This document shows, piece by piece, positions 12,339 through 25,301 of a stretch of 64,000 nucleotides of DNA. The stretch spans positions 5,057,001 through 5,121,000 of the forward strand of contig NC_071354.1 of NCBI RefSeq assembly GCF_943734655.1, written 5' to 3'. The DNA is from Sabethes cyaneus (taxonomy: Eukaryota; Arthropoda; Insecta; Diptera; Culicidae). Each line of letters starts with the position of its first letter. The first letter of the stretch is position 1. Under the pieces are notes generated by a model. That model saw only the letters and a program-made list of their open reading frames with translations, searched no databases and had not been told where the DNA came from. The position numbers were made by a program, and so were the translations under genes.

Positions 12339-13832
12339 ACAATAACGATTCACTGCTACCGCGCGGAAACTCCAGATGCGCAAAAATGTGTGCGCGTCGC
12401 CGACGCTGTTCGTCATGTGTGTGTGTGCGTTTGTGAGTGCCCTAAATGCCGTTGGTACCGTACCAGCACGAGAATGCTCAGTTCAGTGGCACCCGCGATC
12501 TTCCTGAACTAATACACCGCGTCTCGGTCAACATTGCAGACAGGACTTGCGGCTAGACGATCTCGTTGAAGGCCAAATCACTGCGGTCGGGATTGTAGTA
12601 GCCTTGTAGTGTTGTATGTTGTCAATTTTGTCGCTTCCGAGCGTGGTTGAGTTCCGATCAGAGCTTTTTTATGCTACAACAGACACGGCCTGCTTGCAAG
12701 GCTTTTTAGCTCGCATTATATCGTACTCTGCCGATTTATGAGTGAGTGGTTCAGGTTTTATTTTGCTTTTCATCTGTGTGCAAATGTATCGGTGAGTGAA
12801 AACGCGCTTGACTGAGTATCGTGGCGAGGGCTCTATGGGTGTTCGGAACACGGCAGGCTTGAGCTTTACAGTTAGTTCGTTGATGTCGGTGGTCGCATTT
12901 CAGCAGTCACTCTGGCTGATAGTAGTGCGCTTTTGTAAGTTGATCGGCACCTGAATCGTGATCGCGTTGTGATCGATCTCCATCCCAATCTCTCTTACTG
13001 TCGGTCGGTCTTTTGGTCGGTCGGTCATCGGGGACAAAGAGGAAAAATCTATGGTACAAATTTTGGAACCAAAAACGTCAAGTGCTACGGAATAGGAAGT
13101 GCTGGTGTGATCTCCATCGACTGTGCGTCTGTGCTGTGTACGAATGTTCCTGCATGTTCTAGATAAGGCAATTTGCAAATCACCCAACAGCAGCAACCTG
13201 TGCGATATCGGCTAGTGTGTGAATTGTGGAAGCTAATGGGAAAAGAAAAAAAAGCTGGCCAACCAGGCTTACACTGTGATTAGTAAAGTTACAAATGAAA
13301 ACAAGCTGCTGCTAAAAGCCGCCTAGCACGAAGTGAAAAGATACAACCAGTGCCCGAAGAGAGAGTGTGTGCACGAGGAAAAAGCAGAGCAGTGAAAACG
13401 AGTAGGCTTTTGCAGCGCGCGGCTAGTGAAAGTGTGTTGCCGTCGGTCCGCTGGTATGGTATGGGTTACTGTGACTAGAGAGTCGGCCGCATCAATCTCC
13501 CCATAGCCTACTGCCGCCGGTTGGTCGGACGGATGGATCGGAATTGGAAACGCAATTTGACGTGCTATACGACAGCGGAGAAAATCAATTTCCAAGTGAA
13601 GCAACAAGGGATGCAAGGAATTGCACGAATCTACGACGTAATCCTGTTTTAGTGAACGAAAGCATGTGTATGATACAAGCCCAAAAAAATACCCAAACAT
13701 AGTGTCGAAAAAAGTAACGAGAAGTGAAAATTTTACCAAAGAAAAAGTTCCAAGTTTAGACGAAAAACGAAACAACAACAACCATTATTCAGATACATCT
13801 ACTACATCTAGAAGTAACCATTCGGAGAAAAA

Positions 13833-13896
13833 ATGAGCGAAGAATTACCGATATTGAAAGGAATCCTGAAGGGAGTTGTTTCCTATCACAATGCAC
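13833..13896 (+). CDS. Eip75B: E75 alternative first exon, isoform-D-type (no DNA-binding domain)
   Basis: A 64-base coding exon starting at ATG 13833 encodes MSEELPILKGILKGVVSYHN, then Ala and the first base of a Pro codon. A GTAGGT donor follows at 13897. The phase matches the shared exon at 18366, giving NAPVRFGRVPKRE. This start is very similar to the E75D isoform I recall from other insects (MGEELPILKGILKG...). The product, about 896 residues, would lack both zinc fingers but keep the whole ligand-binding domain. It could therefore titrate partners or haem/NO signals without contacting DNA. The 5' UTR probably covers several hundred bases upstream. The exon sits about 10.7 kb into the E75B intron and needs its own promoter. 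The exon and its splice phase are seen; isoform function is inferred. Confidence 0.87.
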
Positions 13897-14246
13897 GTAG
13901 GTTGAAATACACATATTCCCGATGTTAACCTATTTGTTTTGCCGCCCGGTTCATCCAATTGCATTTCTTGCGCGTGGGAGGCAAACTATTTACAGTGACT
14001 AACCATTACAATGGGCACTTATTGCGTTCGTTCTGATAGAAACCAATTCTGCAATTGTTCGTTACAGCTGCACAGATCTAATCTAACAGGATAAATTTTC
14101 TTTCAGGACAAAGCACATTACCGAAGGTCACTTATTTTTGGCCGTCACTGTTTAACATCCTCTTGACCTTTAACTGCGGGAGGTTGCCTTTTAAAACATA
14201 TATAAAGGTTTGTACATACAACGGGTGTACATACAGTGATGATCTT

Positions 14247-14255
14247 TGACCTTGA
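14247..14255 (-). promoter_or_regulatory. FTZ-F1-type nuclear receptor half-site (TCAAGGTCA)
   Basis: TGACCTTGA on the plus strand, i.e. TCAAGGTCA on the minus strand, about 350 bp downstream of the E75D donor. A weaker TGACCTTT lies about 85 bp upstream. Exact match to the extended monomer site bound by FTZ-F1-class receptors; occupancy is inferred. Confidence 0.4.
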
Positions 14256-16868
14256 TCCTTCGAACTCCCCTGGGTGCAGTGTGCGGCATTGGTGCTGGTT
14301 AGGTGGTAGCAACCTTTTCACCGCATGCGAGAGTGAGAGAAAGGGGAAAGAGCGTGACATATTAAGTTGACATTCATCAGCAACGAGAGCAGACAGTGGA
14401 TTGTGGAGAGAAAGCGGAATCATTAAAAAAATTTCACTTAGACCTTTTTCTGCTGTACGCGGTTGGCGAGTATCCTAGCTGGTTGTACGATGAAAGTTGC
14501 AACTTGCTTAGTTGGTGGCGATCGGTTTGGAAACACTCGCAGTCATCCTCTATCTATTGGCACGTGTTATCGAACATCGTTGCCACTGTCAGTCAGCTGA
14601 TACACATTGCTAATCTGGCTACTCGAATGGAAACGCTTTCTTTCTGCCTACTTTTTCCGCTCGGCTTATGCATTTGCTGATTATTTTCTGCCTTTCTCAC
14701 GCGTAACTTACCAGATTACTATGTCCGACACGACGCAGACTCATAGACGAAAGTGAAACGGCGGAAGAAATATCGAGCACTCTCCCCTTCATTCCAATTT
14801 TATACACCTTGTTTTTTTTCGCGGCCGAAGGAAACCTTCTGATCGCAGTAGCAGTCAAAATAAAGGCCAAAAGTGCCGCGATCTGTCCGTGTTTTCGCTT
14901 TTGTTCCTCCTTTCTCTTCGCGGCTCGCTCTGTACAGTCATTTCGCTGTGATGTTTGTAATTTCTCTACTAAACAGATACTCCCATTTCGCAGCGATCCC
15001 CCGTCGCCGCCCTGACTGGAGTGTGGCGGGTGGCTGCGGCACAAGACCAACTTCAAGTTCCGAATTCGAACTCCTATAGCAGACATCGCGCCTATCTTGT
15101 TTTCGTTTTCTCGTGGCAAGGCAAAAGCGCGCGCGCGCTCTCCGTCGCAGCTGGCCGATCACAGTCAGCTGCAGGCGGCGCAGCGCGTGAAAGTAACACA
15201 CATTTCTGTTGCTTATCTTCGGTTCGTTTCCCCATTTCTCTAGAGCCCAGCTACTACTACCTGTCACTATTGGCTTATTTTGGGCTAGTGTCTTTTCACT
15301 TTCTGTTTGGACTCTTGTTCGTTTATGCCAAGCGTTAGAGAAAGAAAGTAAATTTTGAGACTTCTTTGCTCGAGCAAACATGCGAAGGGGGGCACGTCAA
15401 CAATTTGCTGCAGTGGGGCACCAGCTGGGAATTCCTCTGAAACTGTTTGTAAACGTGAAAAAAAGTGAAAAGCTACGCACAGAAGGTCGTTCACTCGTTC
15501 ACCAGAGTGCGCTTTCGATTTCCTCGATCTGTTTACCCCTCAGCTAACCAAACGGGGTAGCTTTACGCCCCGTCATTATTGGAGGGTCGTTCAACCTCTA
15601 TCTCTGCAGACGGTACCCGCTATGGGCTGGTGCGCCACGCAGCGGAAGGAGACGTACGAATGCCACACCGGCTCGTTTACTCGTTTAGTAGGTCATAGTA
15701 GACTTTCGCTTTACGCGATTGACACGGAACTGACAGACTTAACTAGGTTACAAAGCCTCAGTGACGTTAATGCCATGGCGTTTTTCGTGTCCGACGACCA
15801 TCTCTCAGAGGTGCGACACGCTCTACTCAGCTGCTGTAGCAGCAAACAGCAGCGAGTACGCCGGTAGAAGGCCGTTCGAGATCCTTCAGCTTCGCAGTCT
15901 GCTTTGTGAGCGCCCAGTGGCTCATGTAGATCCAATTCAATTTTGGAATGGAGCTGTGAACGAATAGCGATCGGAAATAAACAAGCACTGACTGCCATTG
16001 AAAGTCGTTCGTTCTCGAGGCCTCTTCCGACTGAAGTTGAAGAACGCGCGCGGTTCGAGAAAATTAAGCGTCGGGGTTAACCCTTTCGCCGCGACGAACC
16101 CGGCCGTGGCCTCCACCGGTGGTGCCACTGTTGCTGCGGTGCGGCTTCCTTGTTTTGCTGTTGCTGCCGACCTCATGCAGCAGGCGCGCAGTTTTACGAC
16201 TTTCAAGTCAATTGGGTGCCGGCTAGAACCTGCAGGTGTTGCCTGCCAGTCAGTGCCGTCACTGTGAATCGGATCGATCGCATCTCGCTTGATTTATGGA
16301 CATGTGTTGAGATGAGAATTGTGGCAGGTAGCTTAGCGATACCACTTGATTTCGAAGGCTGATTACGTGGTTGCTGTCGATCAGCTTCTCAATGGATGAA
16401 AAAATTTAATGTTTTTCCACTGTATAGAGGAATGAACATTTCGAATATGAATATTCTTTTGATTGAGATCGTGTTGCTTTGTGATTAATTTTTAACCACG
16501 GAGCCACGTGATCTGTAGTTTAATAAAATGCTCACTATACTTTTAACAGTTCAAGGAATGACCGGAATTGTTCAACGTCTGTCAAACAGTCATTTGCATT
16601 ATTTAAGGTGAAATTAGTCGTCATCGATTCTGCCAATTTCAAAGGCAGTTTTTTTTGTTTCAAACAAAAATTCCGTTCATGAAAATATATTCGCTGTTCA
16701 GTTATGAAAAAAGAATGCAGTGTTTACATTTTTATAAACAGAACCCCGCTTTTGGGCCCAAAAACTGCTTCCGAAATTGGGCGCTCCGACGAAAAGGTAA
16801 TGATTGCTAATTTCCCGTTGAACCAAAATTGTTCAAAAGATGACTATTGAATGCAAGTATTAATTACT

Positions 16869-16999
16869 TTTTTTTTTAAATTTGGTTATAGTCACTTTAA
16901 CAGCTTGGGTCATTTGCGACTTCTGCGGGGTAGGGATTTGAACTCGGATCCCCGGCGTAAGAGACGGTGAATGCTGACCACTACACCGGGATTGACTCC
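16869..16999 (-). mobile_element. tRNA-derived SINE with 8-bp target duplication
   Basis: Read on the minus strand, the element opens with a tRNA-like head: an A-box-like GTGTAGTGGTCAGCATTC, an anticodon-loop-like CTCTTAC and a B-box-like GAGTTCAAATCC. It ends in an A-rich tail (the T run near 16868-16877 on the plus strand). Direct repeats TAATTACT at 16861-16868 and 17000-17007 flank it. The anticodon stem is mismatched and the body continues beyond the tRNA, so this is a SINE rather than a working tRNA. The head most resembles tRNA-Glu/Lys types. Confidence 0.8.
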
Positions 17000-18365
17000 T
17001 AATTACTATTGTTTTCTGACCGGGACGACAACTTTGTAGAGCAGTTGTATACTTCCGAGATTAAAGATTGTGGAAATTATATCTATTAGCACATACTGAA
17101 TATGTAAATTTGACGTCATATCTTTCAATAAACTTTCAAATTTACTTTTAAAGTAACATACAACCCAGTGACTCTTTGTGTCTCAAGAGAAAATTGAATC
17201 TCAAATAGAACCTATTTGTTCGTTACTAGTTTTTTCTAATTTATATTGCCAAAATGGTAAATTAAAAAACTATAATTACAAAGATAATTTAGTCTACTTA
17301 CCCCATAAATTTAGCTTTAAAGCTAAAATTTCCGGAGAAATTTCACTACTATTTACCATTACTTTGGAGAATTTATCTCTTGTATGTTGATAATTCATTT
17401 CTCGTTTTTCAACAACTTCTAAACAAACTATCGTATCAAAAATTACTTACTTTTGTGACTATAGCTGCTTTTTTCGGTGGTGATTATGCACGAAAACCTT
17501 GCTTTTGGATCGTTCTCAAAAAACAGGGAAATATTCAAGTTTAGTTCGCTGCTGCTGTTTTTAGATTTTTGTGTACGCCCGTCGACCAATCCGTGTCACA
17601 TCGTAATTTAGACAGACCTGAAAGTAATTGAATTGATTGGATAATCTTAATGAATTTAAGTTTACTTGCCCGGTAGGATCAGTTCTTTGGCAGTATTACA
17701 CGGATGATTCCTTGTGGTAGATTCAAATATCTTAAGTTGTCATCTGCAGCTACTATAGAGCATTTGTTTCCTTTACCAATATTATACTATTACCGTATTA
17801 CATTTAATGGGACCAGAAGAATTGCTACAGTTATATAGGTTGTTTGTTATGAGTAAGATTACTTGAAATATTTTTCAGGTTAGTTTTACGATTTCTGTCC
17901 AAATCAATTTTTTCAATTGTCACATACCTGTGAAGAAATAAATGGATTATTTTTCTGTTAAATGTGCTAATTTCAATTACACTTACCTGCTAATTTCGCC
18001 TCTGCCTGTTTGCACCACAGTTTTTCCTAAATCAAAGCTTGATCAGCGTTTGGTTGTACATCTGTAGAAGATAACAATAAAATAAACATTAATTGGGGTG
18101 ATCTTCAGGTCATATAAAACATATACTTCGATTCCAAAGAAACGGAAAGCTCATGGTTGTTTTTGATTTAAAGCACTAGACTTCCAAATAATTTGATTTG
18201 AAAACTTTATCATAGTTCATTGAGTTAAGTTGTAATCTACCAAGTATGTTATATTCACGTTTAGAAGAGGTGATGCAGAATGGAGCAATATGAGCCATGT
18301 AAATAAGTGATCAAACCATTTCGAATCAACACTAACAATCGTGTTTTTTTTCTTTCTACTTCCAG

Positions 18366-18601
18366 CGGTCAGATTCGGCCGCGTGCCGAAGCGCGAAAAG
18401 GCTCGCATTCTGGCGGCCATGCAGCAGAGCACCCAAAACCGAGGGAACCAACGGGCGCTGGCCACCGAGCTGGACGATCAGCCGCGCCTGCTGGCGGCGG
18501 TCCTGCGAGCACACATGGAAACGTGCGAGTTTACCCGCGAAAAGGTCACCGCGATGCGACAGCGTGCCCGTGATTGTCCCTCCTACTCGATGCCAACTTT
18601 G
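18366..18601 (+). CDS. Eip75B: E75 shared exon: DBD extension, hinge and start of the haem-binding domain
   Basis: Joins in phase to both the second-finger exon and the E75D exon, and ends in phase 0 at a GTAAGT donor (18602). It encodes VRFGRVPKREKARILAAMQQ, the T/A-box region after the zinc fingers that contacts DNA in monomer-binding receptors. The hinge follows, then RAHMETCEF and CPSYSMPTL. The His in RAHMETCEF (codon 18512-18514) lies 209 residues before the His in TLHTEKL of the next exon. Published Drosophila E75 haem ligands (His364 and His574) are about the same distance apart, so this exon probably supplies one haem ligand. In E75B numbering it is His383. Confidence 0.96.
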
Positions 18602-18946
18602 GTAAGTACCGGCGACGTCATCGACGACATTATTATACGGCCATCTTTTTTCCCCATCTTGCTGGCTTGCTTGCCTGCTTGCATGACATAATCACAATCA
18701 CATACCAACCGGGTACTGTTTCGAGTCGCAATTAAACCCTGCCGCGCATTAGCAACTCGACCGTTACTAACCAAGTCGAAGCGCAAATTCTGTCACGCTA
18801 CCACGCTGGATATAAATCGAGCGGGAATTTTCGAAAGGAATGGCTTGCGGATGGAGGGCAACTGCGGCGACCGAAGCCAGCCAGACGTTCGAATATTTTC
18901 CGGTCACTAGGGGCGCAGCCGCCAGCCATTTGCGAAAAATTGCTTT

Positions 18947-18955
18947 TCAAGGTCA
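18947..18955 (+). promoter_or_regulatory. FTZ-F1-type nuclear receptor half-site (TCAAGGTCA)
   Basis: Exact TCAAGGTCA about 345 bp after the shared exon donor, in a GC-richer block. Sequence match only. Confidence 0.4.
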
Positions 18956-19177
18956 TCGTTCGCAATGACAAGTTCAACCAGAACTCGCTCGCACCGCACA
19001 CCAGCAGCGAACGATAATACAGACCCATTGTATATAAGATTCTTTTTTTCGGTTTGTTTGTGCTTGCTGAGCTCCGCTATCGTGCGCCGTTCATTTGCTG
19101 ATTCGGCAGACGTTGGTGGTAGTAGAAGCCGCCAGCCAGCTCCCGCTTGTCGTCATTCGGTACATAGCGTTTGCCAT

Positions 19178-19186
19178 TGACCTTGA
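19178..19186 (-). promoter_or_regulatory. FTZ-F1-type nuclear receptor half-site (TCAAGGTCA)
   Basis: TGACCTTGA on the plus strand, 222 bp from the site at 18947 and in the opposite orientation. Sequence match only. Confidence 0.4.
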
Positions 19187-22100
19187 GGATGAGCAGGGTA
19201 TAGCAACAGACTCAGCAAAACACGAGGCGAACAAACTTTTTGCTGTTCTTTTCATCTGCCTGCTCGCCAGGTCGTAATTTAGTGTGCGGAAGCAATAGCG
19301 CTTGATAGCACAAACATAATCCAAGTAACCTCTAGCGAGGACGATGTTTGATGTGCGAACGCTTTTTTCAGGGCTAGGCTACTACGCTGACGCGTGCCGT
19401 TTTCAGTACCGGGAAGCGTACACGTTTACACTGGAATAGCCCACGTGCGCACGAAGCAACCGCTGCCGTTCATCGCAGCTGCGACTAGGCGCTAGTGCAG
19501 CGATTGCAAGTGTTTTTATTTAGTATTTTTTTACTAGGTATTCAATATACGGCTAGAGCTAGTGCGATACGAAACCAGAAACGTGCAGTAGCCAGCAGTG
19601 CAAACAGTGCACCCCTTCGCCGCGGCACGGGCAACAACAGCAACAGACAGATAAATGCGGAAATAAATTCTGCTAGAATATACGGTTATAGGACCTTGAG
19701 GTGCATGTCGAATGGCAGCGCTAATTTAGTAGAATAAAAAAATAACACGTCGCTGTCGGCGACGGCGGCGCCACTCGCCCCATTCAAGGGAGCTAGGCTT
19801 AGAAGGGATTCCACTACCACTAAACGAGCACGAGTAACTGCGAAAGTGTAGTGAGTGACGCGTCGTTTCGCTCGCTTATTTATTTTTAATTTTTTTCTCT
19901 TTTCGTTGCGACAGCAGCATATGTAGGTACGAGGGTTCATGATCGGTCGAATGATCGATAGACCGTCGCGACCGTTTATGTATGAACCGCAGCATATAAC
20001 GAGACAATTAACAAAAAAACCTGCAAAGGGTCAACCTGCTGGCACATTTTTTTCGGTTCGTTCATTGTTCCGTCAACTGTCTAGCCAACCGGCTTCCTGT
20101 GTGATCAGATTTCGTTCCGTTTGATTCGCATGCATATGCTGTAAAAATCGGTTGTGCAAATTGATGGTGACATGTGCGATTAAATGCATGAACATGCATG
20201 AGCATGCTTTGTTGTCATATGTTGAAGAGGTTACGGGTTGAGACAGAATAGACTCTGACTCATTTGGAAACGAAAACCGAACCGAAAGATATTTCTTCCG
20301 GAGCTGATCGTCAGTTGATCAGCCTGATTGATCAGTGGTGGCAATTTAATAGGATAACAGGTCATGAATTTGCAACCAATGAATGCCAATGAATATAAAA
20401 TGGGTGGTCATAAAGTGCTACCATGCGGTACCTTAAATTTATTTGTGAGTTCAAAGGGTGATCCAGAACTAAGTTTCATTAAAATGACTCTGTTCTTAAT
20501 ATTACTAAGCTAATCTAATCTTGGGATGCTGGTGGGGCACAAAGGCCGAAAGTTTCTCCAATCCTAATAGTGGAAGAGGCTCAGTAAAGCTTAGTTTTGC
20601 GGTTCAATTAAATGTCTTTTTTTATTACAATGGAATTAAACCTAAATAGGCTTCAATCTTATTGTAGTACTGCAATTTCAATTAATTTTATTTTAACTGG
20701 ACAACGACTTCAATTCGATTGGGGCAAAATTAGTTGGAGCTAATATTTTCAGGTTATTTTTAAAATTTTCTCATCAATCCTGTTATAACTTTTATTGGAT
20801 ATAAAATTTGCTGCTTCCCAATATTGTTTATACGTAATTTACATCATTCATGTGATTTTAATCGAATTTGGTTGATTAAATTTTACATAAGCCAACTTTT
20901 TCGAAAGGTTCTTTTACGAGCTTTTTAAAACCATTACCATTAAAATAAAAAAAATGCAATTATAGGTCTGCAGGCAAGTTTTACTTTAATTGGGAGTGAT
21001 AATAAAACTGGAAACGCTCGAAAACTAGTTTGTTCTGATTCGTTCGTCTCAGTGTTCATGAATGCACGATTTGCTGATGTTCGGTCCAAATAGTCTGAAC
21101 AGTATGATAGTTCGCGGAAAGCCGATTTGTGGCAATGAGACATTAAGCCGTATGTATAAGAGTTTGCTTAACTTCTCCCATAAGAATTACACGGGAAAAG
21201 CAAAGCAAACTGTTTTATTATAACCATATAATTAAACATATTAAACTCAAGTACAGTTCGGACTCGTGGGAGTTTAGCTACCTGTTTAACTACCTGTCAA
21301 TCTACCTATAGAACCATTTTCAAGAAAAATCTTGCTGCGATGCACGCTCACGAAGGTAAATAACTTTTCAGCACACCATAATCAATATGTGGTAGCAAGC
21401 TGTTCAATGGCATCGCTGAACCAGCAAATGAGAAAATTTTGCGATTGATCATGCATGCAGATATGGCAATCGCGCTCTATTTTCATATAGAGTACAAATT
21501 GTTTCAACTTTTCTTTTCGCCTTCTTCATTGATACTGAATTAGCACCAGGAACAATGTGTTCCGGGTATGTTTGTTCAATGAGATTGCTGAACCAACGCT
21601 CTCATCGTTTTGAACGAACATTTTACTCATCAGCTTCGTAGGTAATAAAATGCAATCCAAGCGCAGGTCATAGTAATATGCAGTGGTTGGTTGTTCAGTG
21701 AAATTTCTGACTCAGCACTAATGAGGAACACCATACCTTGTTTGCAACAATGAAATAACGAGTATTCTAATAAAAAACTATACTGCCCAAATAAATTTCG
21801 AATGGCGTGTGCATCGGTGCAAGCGTGATCATGAACAAGTGAAGAAAATATTTTCATCCGGCTGATTTTTTCCACCTATCCTATGAACAACTTGAACATA
21901 TGGACGAGTCACCACTGGATGAAATAAATCATTTTTCAAATATTTTGTTAATTTGAGGTACATATTTGAGTCAAACATTCCGGGTATTTGAACCCTTCGG
22001 ACGGTAACCGAGTCCAATTTGTATTCCAACTAAGGACTTACGCTGTATGGCAAGGGATGTGACACGTCAAATTCGCATTTCGAAGAGCGTTACACAAGTC

Positions 22101-22558
22101 GAATCAAGTGGCGTCAGAGGTTTAAGAGGAACTTTTCACATGTTACATCAACTCGGCATGTTACCCAACTCGGATAATAACAAAGCAAATTCGAATGACT
22201 GGGCTATGAAAATAGACGTATCCAGTCACTCGCGTCAGAATAAGCGTCCGATTCTATGCCGGGGTCGGACAAAACTGATTCACACCGGTTTAATTTTTTT
22301 TATACTTTGATAGTAAGAATGTATTGGATTAGGATGTTGGTCAAAATTGCGAATAAGCACCTCGTTAGCTTATATAACAAAACTTTTTTTGATCGGAAGA
22401 GCTAACGTTCGAGGGCTTTAAATTAAAAATAGTGTATGACAAGGATCTTTTACCTAATCAACAAAAATCATAATGCGTGTTCATAGATTCTAACGACGAA
22501 GGAGGCGCATGATCGTTGATATTATAAGGCAGCATTGCATTGAGGCTACGACAGTGGT

Positions 22559-22605
22559 TAACAATGCGTCTCCATCAAAAACAAAAATAAGTGGACGCAT
22601 TGTTA
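22559..22605. repeat. Perfect 12-bp stem hairpin
   Basis: TAACAATGCGTC at 22559-22570 is the exact reverse complement of GACGCATTGTTA at 22594-22605, with a 23-base loop. It may be a decayed small foldback element or a chance palindrome. Confidence 0.5.
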
Positions 22606-25169
22606 TTTTAATTTTCAAAAGTTGCACAAATAAAAAAATGATACGTTTGGTCGTAAAGATGTGTCATTTAATCTCAAGGTGAAAAACCAGCGCTTCGAAT
22701 CACGTAATTATTTTACGTTTTAAGTTTTATTTTAAGTTTTCCTGATAGTTTTAATGAGTTCAATCGGGAACCACACTTCAGTTTAATTGGCGTTAGTTAC
22801 TAAATTAATATCTCTGTCGTTAATGCCCAGCAAAGTATGTGTTGAGAGTAGAAAGTGGTTTCTCAAGGTCCCGTCCCGGTTAATCTATGTTGAACTGTTC
22901 CAAAAATAAGCACCACCAAAGACCATGCGCTCCCATGGTGATTTTTTCTATGGATACTCACGATTCCCTATTCGTCATTATTCGATTCTACGAAGCGATT
23001 GTATACACGTTCGTTTCGTTTATAGCCATAACTAATTAGGAAAAAAAATTACGCCACTTCCTGGTTGATGTTGGCAGAAATGTTGCCACGAATTACCTAA
23101 CGAGCTGGATTTTTTCTTATCATAATGTCACACCACCCACTCAACATCAAACACTATCTAGGAGTAATCGCTGACAAACCATTTTGGTAACCTCGCTTCA
23201 CCCCATACCTATCAAACAACAGACAGCGGGTTGTAACCTTGTACCCGCGCCTGCCGCCTGATCCCACCCCTACATTTGCCTACTGACCGTCATAATAAAA
23301 TGGACGATATCACCCATTTCCTGCTGGTTAATTCGTAATTCTCGGAACAGAACCAATCAGCTCCACACTTCAAGCTAACATTTTAACGAGCCAGCTTCAG
23401 AACAATAATCACACCCTCATACTAGCCCAGCCTGACGGTCCACTGCTCCCCATATCCACGTAAGTGGGCGAAAATATAATGACAGAAACACGCACTAAAA
23501 CGAAAACTCTTCTAAAAAAAAAAGAAGAGAAAAAATGATATGCCAAAGCGACGACCAAAACCTTGAACCTAGTTCGTCGACCTTGGAGTGGTATTTTTTT
23601 CCGCTGCGCGATATCAATGTATACACAGCCAAAGCCCAAAGTGGTGACATTACGGAGGGAAGGCAAGCAAGAACATTTCGGTTGGTGCCATTTCGTTCTC
23701 GCGTGCGTCGTTTTGCTTGCTTGCTTGCTTGTGCTTTGCCTGCTTGCCTGCCTACGTGCGCGGCGCAAGAACGACGTCATATCGATCCGCGGGTGCTTGC
23801 TTGCTTACTATCTCAAAAGAACTGAAACGCACTCACACACACACACCTGTGCGTTCGCCCGTAAAGCTACACGCAGGCAGCAAGTGATGCCACTCACGAA
23901 ACGGTCAACACACGACGGTCGCTCGCTCGCGAATATACGGAGTGCCAAACATTGCAAATATATTCTGTATTTATACAAATTTTTACAAAACTTTTTTTTT
24001 TAGTAATTACAGTATTGAACGGATTATGTTAGTTTTTTTGTATTTTTGGGAACCAAAATTCATTACAAGTTATTTAATGATTTTTTGGAGTCATATAATG
24101 TACTAAATAAATATTTCAGGTATTTTTAACGCTTTTTGGATGGGTCTGGAACGAATTGATCAAAATCAAGCACTTTTTCATAGCGTGACAATGCGTCACT
24201 ACACAAGGATGAAGTCTCTAAAGAACTTTAATAAAATATGTTCTATATTTTTGTACTTCAAATTCAATTTCTCTGGAGATTTTCGGAGCAACTTCAGAAA
24301 AAACAGTTTAAAAGTTTGACTTTTTTACTAAAATATTTTATAACTTGTTAAATCTACATCTAAACGATTAACGGTTTTAGCAAAAATGTGTATTGTAACA
24401 TAAAGAGTAACATTGTAGAATATTTTCATCCACTGAAGAGCTCATATGTAAAGTTATCGGCAAAAATTTATTTTGAATTTTGAGAATCATGCCGCTCGAC
24501 TCACTAATGGCAATGGCTCGTTGCGATGTACGACTATCTTGACGTATATTGAGTAATTTGCCAGTTTTCACACGAATTTTGGCATTTGCCAAAATTTTTC
24601 TTTTTGTTTTTAATTTTGTCCAACTTTAGTTTACTTCCTGTTGTTGGCAACAAGACAAAGATTTAATGTTGTCAAAACTGAGAAAAATTGCTTTGCCAAT
24701 TTTAACTGAATTTTGTTCTTTATTTAGATCATTTCTAACGAAAAATCATCTATTAAGCAGGTAGCTACAGTCGGATGACTGCAGATAAACCTGTAAGAGC
24801 TAAAAACTTTTTATCACGTCAAGAGGATCATTTAAATGTCCAGAATTTTGATTACTTTTGACATATTCATCGAAAGAAGATATTCATCTGATACATTGAC
24901 CTTTGGCATCTCTGGTCACAGCCCATAACTGTAGACAAAGTAGGCGGACGCTCTGACGTTTCATTCCACGAAACACACTCAACTAGCGGTATGCGGAAAG
25001 CGGTGCTCACATTAGTGTACGCGTGCTTGTAATTAATCATAAAAAGTTGACGTGACTTTAACAAACCAACAAGCGCAAAAAAAAGTTGCTCAGAAACGAT
25101 CACATGGCGGCTGTTACAGCAGAACAATCGCAATCCCAGAGCTCAATACCGGTCCCGATGATCGGCCGC

Positions 25170-25178
25170 TGACCTTGG
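25170..25178 (-). promoter_or_regulatory. Consensus FTZ-F1 site (CCAAGGTCA on the minus strand)
   Basis: TGACCTTGG on the plus strand is the exact complement of CCAAGGTCA, a perfect match to the FTZ-F1 consensus. It lies 132 bp from another site at 25302 and under 1 kb before the ligand-binding-domain exon. Function is inferred. Confidence 0.45.
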
Positions 25179-25301
25179 ACGTCGAACCAAAAATAGTTTC
25201 GCGAATAATAATTCCTTCTCCCGTGCCCCGTGCGCGCACTCGGCTCGGGTAGGAACATGTGCGGCTGCTAAATAAACACACGGTCGTATATCAATAATTC
25301 T

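Larger units (their letters stand above)
3172..13832. other. E75 intron, first part (between the second-finger exon and the E75D first exon)
   Basis: About 10.6 kb without a convincing coding exon. AT-rich stretches (e.g. 8080-9850) alternate with GC-richer, GAGA- and CA-rich stretches (3400-4130, 5880-7500, 10230-10640, 11250-12480), which look like promoter or enhancer DNA of a developmentally regulated gene. A GAT/ATC microsatellite lies near 7755-7800, and an inverted repeat at 4886-5068 is listed separately. The several hundred bases before 13833 are probably the E75D promoter and 5' UTR. No E75A or E75C first exon was recognised. Confidence 0.5.
13897..18365. other. E75 intron, second part (between the E75D first exon and the shared exon)
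   Basis: No coding exon was recognised. GC-richer blocks (14700-15480, 15600-16360) with GC/CG runs and many open but unsupported frames look regulatory. AT-rich DNA from 16370 to 18340 contains a tRNA-derived SINE (16869-16999). A receptor half-site lies at 14247. The shared exon acceptor (CTTCCAG) ends at 18365. Confidence 0.55.

Noticed and set aside
13323..13781. 152-codon minus-strand frame
   Set aside because: Antisense to the likely E75D 5' UTR; no recognisable domain.
16925..17000. A working tRNA gene
   Set aside because: The anticodon stem is mismatched, and a SINE body with tail and target duplication follows.
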